The position numbers and the translations under genes are program-made. A stretch of DNA of 64,000 nucleotides from Parus major. Lineage: Eukaryota; Chordata; Aves; Passeriformes; Paridae. The DNA is taken from contig NC_031769.1 of NCBI RefSeq assembly GCF_001522545.3, forward strand, positions 23,421,617-23,485,616. The letters are read 5' to 3'. The notes below the pieces were generated by a model. That model did no database searches. It saw nothing but the letters and a program-made list of their open reading frames with translations, and had not been told where the DNA came from. Shown one piece after another: positions 53,001 through 64,000 of the stretch; position 1 is the first letter of the stretch; each line of letters begins with the position of its first letter.

Positions 53001-54649
53001 ACGGGAATGGGAACAAAGTAGTTTAAAAATTAGTGCAATTCTCTACTGATAAAATTTCATCAGATAATAGCATCAAACATACTCTATTTGTTCTGGTAAT
53101 TAAAGAAATTTCACCTGAGCTTTCTAAATCCATATATATTTCTAAATCACACTATAAAAAAACTTATTTTTGTTTGATAAGACTGGGAAAGGCACAGGGA
53201 ATGACTGTGAAAAGAGATTGGAGGCTAATCTGCGAGGAAAGGATCCAGTTTACATTTTGCATACAGATGTTCTGGTTCAAGTTGCAGAGCAAGACACAGG
53301 CATCAGAAAGACTCTCACCCTTTTGGAAACAACATGAACAAAATCAGCACCTGTCTTTCTGCATGCCTCTGGTCCACTAAACTGCTTTCCTGAAGGACAA
53401 TAACCACTGCTTCCTCTGAAATGACTGCTGCTGGTAAAAGGTGCAGACAAGCCACCAGAGTTGTGGAAACAAATCTGAGCTAGCACAGCAAAGTATGAAT
53501 TACTAATCCTGGTACAATATTTTTGTCTCCTTTGTGGGACTATATGAGAATGACTCAATTTCTAATGTGCAGTCCTTCCTACTGCTGGCAAGAGAAATAC
53601 TGGCCCAGATCACCCACATCACTTCAAACATGGAGGAAAATAGGATACACATCATAAATGACCTCAAGGACAAGAAGATAATCCAGTACTTTTGGGAACC
53701 AGTGAGTATTTTCTCCATTTCCTCATCTAGAAAATTTGCCTCCTGATCTGGTTTCTTCCATGCATCATGGGATGGACAAGTCAGGAGCCAGCACGAGGCT
53801 GAGCATCTGTGTATGGTATAAATTCATGCCTATATGGAAGCAGCTTATCAGTGCTTCTTCTCATAACAAGCAGTCCCAGAAAAGAGACGTATAAGGAGCA
53901 TAAAAGTGCGCTGCCCATGCCATGGAAGTGAATGCAAACAGTGAGGCCACCCTGGGCTGATCACCACATGGATTGGTACTGCTGCTACAGGGATGGGGAG
54001 CCTCTTACACACAGGGGACCCAGACCAGGACAGAGAGGACTTCCTTCTGACAGGAGATCAAAGAGACCTGAAGAAAGTTGTTAAAATAATTCATTTTTTA
54101 TTAGGCCTTTTCTCACTAACACTTTTTTTTTCCAAATTCATCTGCCAGAGCCTCAAGATCAATTTTTTTTATAAATGTAGTTATGCAGTCATCAATCAGA
54201 TAACTGTATTTTCTGTATGTCCTGGCTAAAGTGAATCACCATCACAGAAATCTTGCTTCAGTGGGTTCATGAAATGCACTAATGTGCTTTATTCAGTTTC
54301 GTGTCAGTATATCTGTCCAACCAAATTATACTCTTCATAAGCTACATAGTTCAATGTCAAAGCCTTTTTAAACAAATCAATGCTGCAACCTTTAGCAAAG
54401 AACCAGACCTTCAGTTCCACATGGAATCCTTGTCTTGGAGACACAGAACATGAACAGCTCAAAATACAACAGGATAGATCCTCATCCTTTACCATAAGTA
54501 AATGGGAGTTACTCCCTTACACGGCAGCACTACTACTGCAGACATCCACTTTTTAAACTTAAGAGAGAAACAGCCAAGCTAAGGTACACAACCTATAGAG
54601 TGCCTGATCTCTTAATTAAACCCTAATTTCACTAAGAATATGCATGTTC

Positions 54650-54802
54650 AGGTTGACCCATCCCTAGACGTGTTCAAAGCCGGGTTGGATAGGGCTCTGA
54701 ACAATGTGGTTTAGTCAGCGTCCCTGAATAAAGGGGTGGTGGAACTGAGTGGTCTTTAAGATCCCTTCCAAACCAAAGCATTCTACAATTTCTATGATTA
54801 AT
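54650..54802 (+). mobile_element. CR1 LINE 3'-terminal fragment
   Basis: A short plus-strand CR1 3' end. It starts in ccatccctagacgtgttcaa, continues through agccgggttggatagggct and ggtctttaagatcccttcca, and ends at the CR1-type terminus ttctacaatttctatgatta. Compared with the usual 3' end, the segment between the valine-rich stretch and the tail (cctgcccatggcag in typical copies) is deleted or replaced. Only about 150 bases remain, so it is a severely 5'-truncated insertion in the region upstream of CALCR. Confidence 0.85.
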
Positions 54803-57800
54803 GAAAGTATGATAAGTGGTCATCAAAATCTTCCTTGAGGTTTAAATGTAAACTCCAAAATGAAACTGTACATGGAGGCTGCTATTTCCCAGACCAGTTT
54901 CTGCATTCCCCTGGAAATGCTGAGCATGTTGTAACCCACTCATTATGCACTAGAGGATTTTCCTGGCCAAGAAAAGAAATGGCTAAACCGTTTTTCTTTC
55001 AGAATAACAATGTAAATCATGCTAGTTCAACATCTCGGTTACTGTATCATGCTATGGTATGTATCCTGTCCCAAATCATTTTCATGCCAAATGCCCAGGA
55101 ATTTATCTACTCATAAAATATGATTTTATTTTACCCATTTACCTCATATTGCTATATTGCACAAGAGACAGGGATATAATTGGCACTGGAATTCCTAATG
55201 GGAGGTCAGTGTACTGGTTTCATAGCAAGCAAAATCTTGGCAAATGGAATAGCCTAGAAATTTGTAACAGCAATGCAATGCAAATTAGTGTCAAAAGTTG
55301 GGTCTCACAACAGGCTCCATTATCTCAGTGTCAGAAAAACCTATGTGTCAACACTTGATTTTGGCAGATATATGAAGCTCTAATATGACTAAGATTTTTA
55401 TATCCCTCGCTCTTTTAAATGTATTTTCATTTGCTTTAATTTTTAATGCCACCTCTGAAAACCCAGAGTTCTACCTATTGTCATGCTGGTGGTGCTGGTA
55501 CATCATCGATAAGACACAGGCAGAAAAGATGCATTCAAACCTTTTCCTTCTAAAAGAGCTGAATGTGGAACCTGGAGACTCAGCTAGAGTATTTCAGTGG
55601 ACCAGCAGCAATGTTCTGACCAAGATGAGGGGGAAAAAAAACCCACTCATGTGCAGGGCTGCAGAAAATTCCTTGTCAAGAGCTAGAAAATTAGACTGGC
55701 AGGTATGGTCAGTCTGAGTCACTACTGCACCCCAAAGGTTCTCCCTCTGTGAGACAACTGATGCTGTCCTTGCCCAGAAATAAGTGTGCAGGTGTAACCT
55801 AGTTCTTAATGAAGATGATTAATCAGCATAATAAACCCGACTCTCAGCTTGAATTGTGACACTGTGACTCATATTAAAGGGGCTTTTACTTGCCAAGAAG
55901 ACACATTGGCTTCAGTGTCACCATTCATTCATGACCTGAGATAAAGGTCATCTCAGCATGAACACAAGTAGCATCTAGGCTGCATTCCTGTTCTTTTGGT
56001 GCTTCAGAAATTCAGAGTAATCACATACTTGAAAGAGCACAATTCCCTTCAATAAAAGCTCTTCTTAGAACTGGTCTGATATCACTAGTGATACAAATTG
56101 CAGTAATAAGCAAATAAAGAAAGCTGCTGCTTTATCTGAAGTGCAGGTGACAAAGCATACGTTTCTCTCTGAGGAAAAGTATTGTAAAAAAAGGAAATTA
56201 TTATTTTATTTCAGTAGCTGTTATGTTCTCCTATGTTAACACTTCTTAGCAATTTAAGATTTAGAACACAAAGAAACTATGCTGAGATTATTATGCTAAT
56301 AAGTTTGTACCAAATCTTTTTAGAATATTATGAGAACATGTACTTTCCTCCTCAGCATCTTCTCTTCTCTCTGCAAAGACACTCTCAAAGGATGCCTGAA
56401 GGTAAGAGATGAGTAGAGGAATATTAAATGTCCTTCTCTGAATACACTTGAAAAGTCTGGTCTTTTTATGTTAATATTCTCTCTAAAAAGGGGAATGTTA
56501 AAAACATTATTGCTTCCAGGTACTGTCTGGGCTATACATTCATCTTGCATTTCATACTCAGCAAGACAAACAGGTACGTGGAGGACACAATTTATTGACA
56601 TTCTCTTTTAAATATTTTAGGATGATAAAAATTAATACATTTAAATGCCTGTTTTTACATCATCTATGCATTTCTCCATTGGTTCCATGAACGTCATATC
56701 ATGTTTTTGATGAAACTGCAAAAGATCTTCTATTGGGGAACAACAGCAACAAGCACTGCAAGCATTGCCCTTCCTTGATACTTCAGGGTGCTTTAGGACA
56801 TTCCAAACCAATATTTGCAAATCAGAAATCATGATGACATCAAACTATAGCTTGTCCAAGTCAAAAACTCAGTCCAAAAGAATAGACCAAGTATCTGCGT
56901 CACCTGCATGGTTAGAAATACAGTCATGTGAGGTTGTATACCATTTCCCTATTTTGGCAATAATGACAAATTCAGCAGGTCACTCCAGTGGTGTTTGTAC
57001 TCTCTGCTGTCCTTAATTGCTGTCTCCTGGGACTGTGATACACAAAGACAAAATCCTTATGACAGGCAAAGCATCTGCCTACTTATCTGAATCATTATTG
57101 TTCTTGTGAATTTAAATGCTGTTGCTACATTGAGTTTGAGCTCCAGAGCCATCAACCTGCCTGCAGCCCATTGTTCTTCGCTGCACAGCAATGCAGCCTG
57201 AGAACCTTTCAGGATGGACTGAAGAATCATCTGTCACAGAAATGTTAAGGTTGCTTGAATGGAGAATGATTGGGAATATCTAGGCTTAGAAGCACTGGAA
57301 TGGGCAACTGCCAGGAGAGGGTGTAGCAGACACCAAGATTCCAAGTCATTTATGTGCATCTTCTCAGGGCACCCAGCACCAAGGAAACAAAGCACAGACT
57401 GACAGAAGGGATGTACTAAGACAAAGGCAGCCTACAAGCAGTCTAAAGCAAAGAGTCAGTGCATTTAGAGATGGTGGTGAGAAGGCAGTGACAGAGTAGG
57501 AGCCACAAGAGACCCATATAATCATACAAAAAGCAGTGTACACATACTGCTGAGGGTTTCCAAGCTAAAGAGAAAGGAGGAGGATTCAATGGCTTCCATC
57601 CCTTATCCTCCAAGCAACATCCAGAAATCCTGGACAGACAACCTGGGTACAATATGATGTCTGAGTGCTGAAGACCTGACTTGGGGACGTGTATCTTGTG
57701 TCTTTGTGAGTATGTGCTACAAGAGTCTGAATGAGTAAAACAGATTTTGTTTGAAAATGAAACATTACCCTCACTTGAGGGCTCATATGTGGCATACAGT

Positions 57801-60800
57801 CCTACAGCCACAAGAATCAGACTCTCTAAATTGGTTCAATAATATTTTATAACTCATGAAAACAGTGAGAGCTGCAGAATGAGGACTGGTTAAGACCTGT
57901 GTTTAGCACATGCTCAGTAAGAGACTTATGCTCATTCTGTCCTGACTCAGATTAGAGCCTTAAAATCTCTTTCCTCCTATGCTTAGGAAAGATATGCAGT
58001 CTTTCTACCCTTTTCTTTTTGTTTGCAAATAGTCTGTCCTGAACCTGATTAAGTGATCCATATAAGAACATTATTGAAATGTATATGTTGCTGATGCTGT
58101 TATTTCAAAAATTGTCACTGTCCCTCAAAATTATGAATCAGAAAAAGCATTTTGATACAAAAACCTCAAGCAACATTAGAAATAACAGAATGGGTCATTG
58201 CCAGTTATGTCTGATTCAGACTAGAAATACATTTACATTCTCATGTATACACAATTTTTCAGAAAACAGATAGTAAATTGTAGTAATTTACTATAATGCA
58301 GTTTAATTATGTTAAGTCTCTCAAATGAGCTACCTGTAGATCACACATGGGAAAAAAAAAAAAAAAAGATCGCATTGTGTCACCAGACTATTGGCTTAGC
58401 AACAATTTCTTGTTTAAAGTAAAAATGCCAGTTTATTTTATTTTTTCAAAAGACTCTACACCCCAGAAGTACAAAGTGGTACCACAGAGGTACTTTTCTA
58501 GCAAAGATTTTCAATATCCTTGTGAAGAATTTTGAGCTATTACTCATTCCTTTTACCTGGCTTACTGTCTTCCTAGTGGAAACAATTTCCATTACAAGTA
58601 TGTTTTTAGGAGTGCTGCAGGAAGGAAGCTCTAATAAAGAACCAGCAGCCCAAATTTCTCGGTATTCGTTAACAAAGTCTATTATTCCAATATTTTACAG
58701 ATAATTCACATAAATACAAAAAAATGCATGACTTGTCAATGTACTCTTTTACTATTTAATGGTGATATAGTCATTACATTGCAGTTCTACACTGTATGTT
58801 TTGTGGCAGTTTGCCCTTCTTTCCACAGATATGTCTGTTTTCAGCAACAATGCATTAGGAACACACTGGGATTTGCAACATGGAAAAGGGGCACTGCCCT
58901 GGCATTGATGGCATTAAGTTTCTCAGGAAGTCCAAAATGTGCAAAGGGGTTAAAACTGGCTGATCAAAGACAAGTTCAAAGACATCTCTGCCTTCCTCTA
59001 GGATAAACACAGGAACAGTTTGCAACTCTCCATTTAGGAGGAAAGTTTGGGGCCATTTGGCTGAGGTTTTTCCAGTCATTCTTAGGGTGGAAATGGCAGC
59101 TGTAGGAGTTTCAGCAGGGGTCCCACGGCACTAGCTTTCTCATGGCACACAGAAGCTGCTACAGTGACATGAGACTAAGGTGCACAACCTAAGCCATACA
59201 ATTTAGGGCTACTTTTCTAGGCATGGTTCACATTTCAGTCTTGGAAAAAGCAGTAAAACATTCTACATCAGTTTTTCAGGTGTGGAACGTGAGGTCCAAC
59301 AAAGAGCAACCTAATATACTGAACCAGCATCAAGTACAGGACAGAAGTGCTGGCAAGACTGACTCCAGGACTGGCGTTTGGTTCTCATACGCTTACTTCC
59401 TTCTTGTCATTCATTGGGAAAAGATTACAGTGTGGAAAGGTTTGTTAGCAACTTTTGAGGGAACAGTTTATTACAGAGAGCTCCACTATGGAAGTATGAG
59501 CTTTGGCTATGATTCAGTTTCTAGAATATGGCATTTGAATACTAGAAAGATGCTGGCTAGATTTTCAAGGACTGAAAAGCGAAGTTTGACAGACTATTTA
59601 AAATATATATTAAAAAAATCATCCTTTCTTATGAGCCTTTCTTGCTGTTGTTCTCTTCTGGAACTCTCTTGTAAGAATAGAAGCTTTGAAAAGCATAACA
59701 ATAATGCTGAACTTCAAAAGATGCCCAAAACACCTGAAAAAAAAAAAAATTGCATTGCCTTCTGTTAATTTTGAACTCCATCTTGGCCAGTCAACTGAGA
59801 TTGCACTTGATGTAGCATAAAAAAGGAAGCAAGCTATTTCTGATTGTATTTCATGAAATTTGGAAAGAAAGACATTAAAGAAAAAATCTAAGACATAAAT
59901 TGCCTTTTAATACTGCTATTTTTACTTGAGACTCAAGTGGCCTCTCTCAGTGTTTCACAATAAACTGTGACCAATGAACTCATGCTTTAGTCAGCCTGCA
60001 TCCTTTTCTGAATGCTGTTTTTATGAAAATAGTGGTTTCTAGCTCTCTTTGTTGCAGATGAAGAGGATATAAGACAGCAGAACAACATGTCACGGTGGCT
60101 GGGCATATAATTGTACATAAAGATATTGACAGCCTTCAGATTTACTTTCACCTCATGGCTGACAGGTGCAAGTGCACGGCATTGATTTTAGCACATTCTT
60201 TCAAGTAGTCTTGTGAGATCTATCTGTGAATATTTGAATGGTTTGTGAACAGCTCTTTTCACTCTGTCACATCGGATCAAGAGCAGAAGACTGGGCTGCT
60301 AACTTGTGGAAAAAATCTATGTACTATATAATAAAATCTATGTACTCCTTCACACCTATCTGTATGGATTTGTAGCATGCTGCCCACCTCTATAATTACA
60401 TACCTCTAAAATTTCAGTCAGAGAGGATTCTATGGTATATAGATAAGCAGTGTGTTACGAACTACCACAAAATGCATGACAAATCTCATATTCTGGGTTT
60501 TTGTGTTTATAACTGATGATACTCACTGCCAAATGAGTATGATCAGAGGTCTGTGTTGCTCTAACTTCATTACAATTGCAAGGATGTCATTTTTAGGCAG
60601 GTATTACCAAGTGGAAGTGTTGCCTGTTATCTGAAGAAAACTGTGGGTGAATGAGCAAAGCTTCAAAGAGCAAGATTTCGCAAGACAGACGTGGTGTGAG
60701 CCCTTGCTAGCTAGGACCAGACAAGAGTGAAACTCAAGCCATTGGCAGGGTTAGGTCCTCTCTTAGCACAGAATTAGTCTCCAATACTTGATGTTTGCCC

Positions 60801-63800
60801 TCAAGACACATAAACCACTTAATATTCTTCAGTGAAATCTGGTTCTTCATTCCCAGTTTTCCCCATAGATGCATGGGGAGCCATGCATGACACAGGACTA
60901 CATGATATCCTTCAGAGGTTCAGGTGTAAATCTCTCAAGATATGTCTTGAGAAGGAATATACAAAAGCAGACTTACCATAAATGTCTTTCTTACCCATTT
61001 GAATTGTCATCTGGAGAATATTTGTGTGATATCTACATAGGTTACTGACTTAATTTCAAAGAATTATTTAATTCCCTGAATCAGTCCTTTTTCACTGAGT
61101 TTGGGATGGTGGAGGTTATGACAAGAAATGTGAGACAATCATTTGATCATAGATATACGAAATTCTTCTCAAATATCCAGAGAGAAGACAGCTTTTTAAA
61201 ACTTCTACTCAATTACTTTGAGCCTTTTCTTGCAGTCAGTGGTGTGTAGTATACATAGATATTAGCAGTATGCACCCATCTGTATCTCCAGGGAGCAGTG
61301 CTTTTCTATTATCCTGTTAGGATTCAATTAGGTGAAACACTAGACTAAAATTCCCTAGAGCATAAACTCACCAATATATTTTCATCTGCAACTGGCCCTA
61401 TCTCAGGAGAATTACAGGAACCCAATCAGATACACATCAATTAGTTTCTTGTTTGCTAATAAGCGCGTGTAAAGCTGAACTACCATACCAAGAATCAGTA
61501 AGTCAATTCTCGCCTTCTTTCATCTTTCTTAGTCTTTAGCTTTCTCTTGAAGTCCAACCTCTGCCTTTCAGAATTTAATTTATGTCAAGAAGTGACAAAG
61601 AAGTGAAAGGCAAACACAGCTAACTGACAGCTGTACTCCAGAGGACTGCAATATCCATTCTGGAACCAGTCACTACATTTCAAGATTCAGTCAAGATCTC
61701 TCCCAGGAGCCCCTGGTTCAGTCTGGCTTTGGGTATATTTGCTTTGATGTAAACAAGAGAACATATGCTACTAAACAGCAGCACTTCCTAGCTGAACAGA
61801 CTGTAACAGAAAACTCTTGCAATTGTGCATTTGCACATGGGACTGAGTTGTGATCAGTCATCTCTGTTTCTGAGTTCTTGAAATCAGAGACTAACCTGTG
61901 CCCCAGCTGGGAGCCTGGAAGGTAAAACCTCCAGTCATATCAGTTCTCCAGGAATATGTTTGGCTTCTCCTTTGAACAGAAAAAATTGTAAAAAGAAGTC
62001 CTAGTCTGGCTTTTGCATTCTGTTAATTTGCAAGTAGTAGTTCATACTGTCACTTTGTACTCTGATGAAGAAGACTGTGTGACAAGGTCCAATGTTTACC
62101 CAATGAGGCAGAACCCAGCTGTAGTTCCACAAAATCTATAAAGGATGAATGGAATTCTGCCAAGAGCATTTTTAGGCCTCAAATCTGCAAGCACTTTTCT
62201 ATCTACTTAGTATTATGAACATGAACAATTGTGGAGATAGCAAAAGTTAGCTGGAGTGGGCTTTTTTGTTGTGGGTTTCACCTTTTTTGAAGTATCAACT
62301 TTTACTGAACTGTGGTTAGTACTACTTCTTAGTTTAAATTTTTGTCACCATGATATGGTCATTATTAATTACTATTGGTGAACTTAATTTAATTAAATTA
62401 AAATTTAATTTGAAAGAAACATGTTTTCATTTCCTTTTTTTCCCAGTATTTTAATCCTTAACATATCATCAGCAAAAATTTTTGTTGGCCCAAACTCATA
62501 CAGTTCCCCACTAATCTATGTCATCTGAGAACTTGAAACCATAAATTAATTCAAATTACATCTTTTATAAGAACAGATACACATCACAGATTGCTGCAGC
62601 ACTGTACTGATTACTGACTTCCTAGTTTTAATATAACTATATGTAGATTTATAATTATAATGAAATACTATAACAGTTTACCTGATATCTTTGCTAATTA
62701 AATATGGCATTTATAATACAGTACTTTGATTAAATCATTTATAATAATGGATCCTCTCCAAATGGTTGGAAGCACTAAAGAAAATTAATTTAAAAATTAG
62801 TAAATTGATCTTCATTGCATAAAACCATTCAAATATGCAGCTAATCTCCTGCTAGTTTTTCAGAGCCAATTTTAATAATTATATCCATAAGCAAAATCTA
62901 AAAAGGGAAAGCATGAGAAATAAAGAGGGCCCAAAGAAGTACAAGACTTTGCACATGGATATTCAGAGTGTTCCTAAGAATGTCAATGTAGTATTTTTGT
63001 GTTTTGGCAGGGAACAGTTAGTCTGTTGTTTGACTAATCATCTGAGGTGGATGATTCCTAACAATCCCATGAAATGTTATAAAAAAAATCTTAAAAACAG
63101 CCTAGGCATTTCCAGAAAAACTGATGGTATATTTTTGTGCATAAATTGCATGTTTACATCCACCAATTACATGCAGTGTTGGCTACTAATCATCTAATTA
63201 GGGAAATACTGGACTTGTGCCTGATGTGTCTACCTGTATAGCCATTTTTGAAAAATGGAGGAATTTTTTTGATTCCTAGAAGTACAGCTCAGAGGGATAA
63301 AAGCAGCCAGTGAAATATTTGTATCTCATTATGAGGGAAGGTCATTTTATACGAACTCTTCTTTGGTTAAATAGCTCTTTTCTTCACTCTTTTTCACTCT
63401 AGCCTATGACCAGGACTTTCTCCTTCACTCATCCTTGCCCCTGGGCTTTTCTAGAGTCCATGGGACTGTTCCTCCCAGGCAGAGACCTGGATAGCTGGAC
63501 TTGACCATCAGGGTAAGGTAATCAGTGAAGGGAAGGAGGCATTCAAATTTTCAGGTGCCTCTAAATCTCACTTTGCTCCCCCAATCCTCTTACTGTACCC
63601 TCAGAAAGATGCACAATAAGAATGTGTACAAGTAATCCCTTGAAGAGCCTTGAAATACTTGAAAATAAAAAAAAATTAAATAGAACCTACATTATCCCCT
63701 GACTCCACCTTTCTGATTTTACTAGCCCAGTGTGCCCACAGAACAGAAAAAATAATCAAAGAACATAAAATAAATTAATTGCTTTATTTCTGGAAATAGC

Positions 63801-64000
63801 TTATAATTCTATTAAATTTCCAATTTGTTATCTGCCCGAATGATAAAAACATTTAGCTCATGGCTACTTTTGGTTCAGGAAGGAAAGGAACAGGAACAGA
63901 ACAGGAATACTACTGGCTTATTAATCTTCACTTCTTTAATGACATGGGGTTTCAAAATTAGGGCCACAGCCTCACCATGATAACTGCAATGCAAACTGGT
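54803..64000. other. Upstream region, no gene recognised
   Basis: AT-rich sequence with a 16-base A run (58352-58367), a 14-bp direct repeat (60312-60345) and a very AT-rich palindromic patch (62380-62412). The longest uninterrupted gap-free frame of the window (59223-59768, plus, 181 codons) lies here without recognisable domains. No transposon or RNA gene was recognised. Confidence 0.6.
60312..60345 (+). repeat. 14-bp direct repeat, period 20
   Basis: The string aaaatctatgtact occurs at 60312 and 60332, separated by an AT-rich hexamer. Confidence 0.85.

Larger units (their letters stand above)
42331..54649. other. Upstream region, no gene recognised
   Basis: About 12 kb of AT-rich sequence with small tandem duplications (46226, 48079, 49991), an A/C-rich patch (48650-48735) and an A run (52987-53001). 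Frames of 93-117 codons (45069-45422 minus, 50191-50502 minus, 51274-51555 minus, 53033-53380 plus) lack recognisable domains or splice context. I looked for Kunitz-type and G-protein-gamma exons of TFPI2 and GNGT1, the mammalian neighbours on this side, and saw none. Confidence 0.6.

Overview
The window is vertebrate nuclear DNA, almost certainly from a bird. It is AT-rich, intron-dominated and has no dense coding. It carries CR1 retroposon pieces, including copies with the avian-type 3' tail. The only gene I can support is the 5' half of CALCR, the calcitonin receptor (a class B1 GPCR), on the minus strand. Most of the sequence is intron or upstream intergenic DNA. A 300-base N gap lies inside a GAAA repeat.

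Layout, in transcription order (high to low coordinates). Five coding exons join in frame across consensus GT/AG sites. 34052-34139 holds a short 5'UTR, the start codon and the signal peptide. 24328-24481 holds the N-terminal tail and first conserved cysteine. 21048-21158 holds the [12 protein letters not shown] motif. 13221-13333 holds the last two cysteines of the hormone-binding domain. 8974-9065 holds transmembrane helix 1. The remaining exons (first intracellular loop onward) must lie left of position 1. Because the first coding exon has its own splice acceptor, at least one 5' untranslated exon and the promoter lie above 34139; I could not place them.

The intron between the first two coding exons holds a clear mir-489 hairpin (28213-28296) on the same strand as CALCR. 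Mammals have the same nested arrangement. The introns also hold an old CR1 fragment (9480-10210), several microsatellites, a perfect 16-bp inverted repeat near 17 kb, a triple copy of a 12-bp palindrome near 25 kb, and a GC-rich island near 14 kb.

The right half (about 34.2-64 kb) is upstream of the coding part of CALCR. I recognise no protein-coding gene there. It contains two further CR1 pieces (41711-42330 minus, 54650-54802 plus), the GAAA repeat with the gap, a possible decayed LTR, small tandem duplications and one unexplained 181-codon ORF. I did not find an obviously new biological system. The most biologically interesting content is the CALCR/mir-489 unit and several unexplained non-coding structures.
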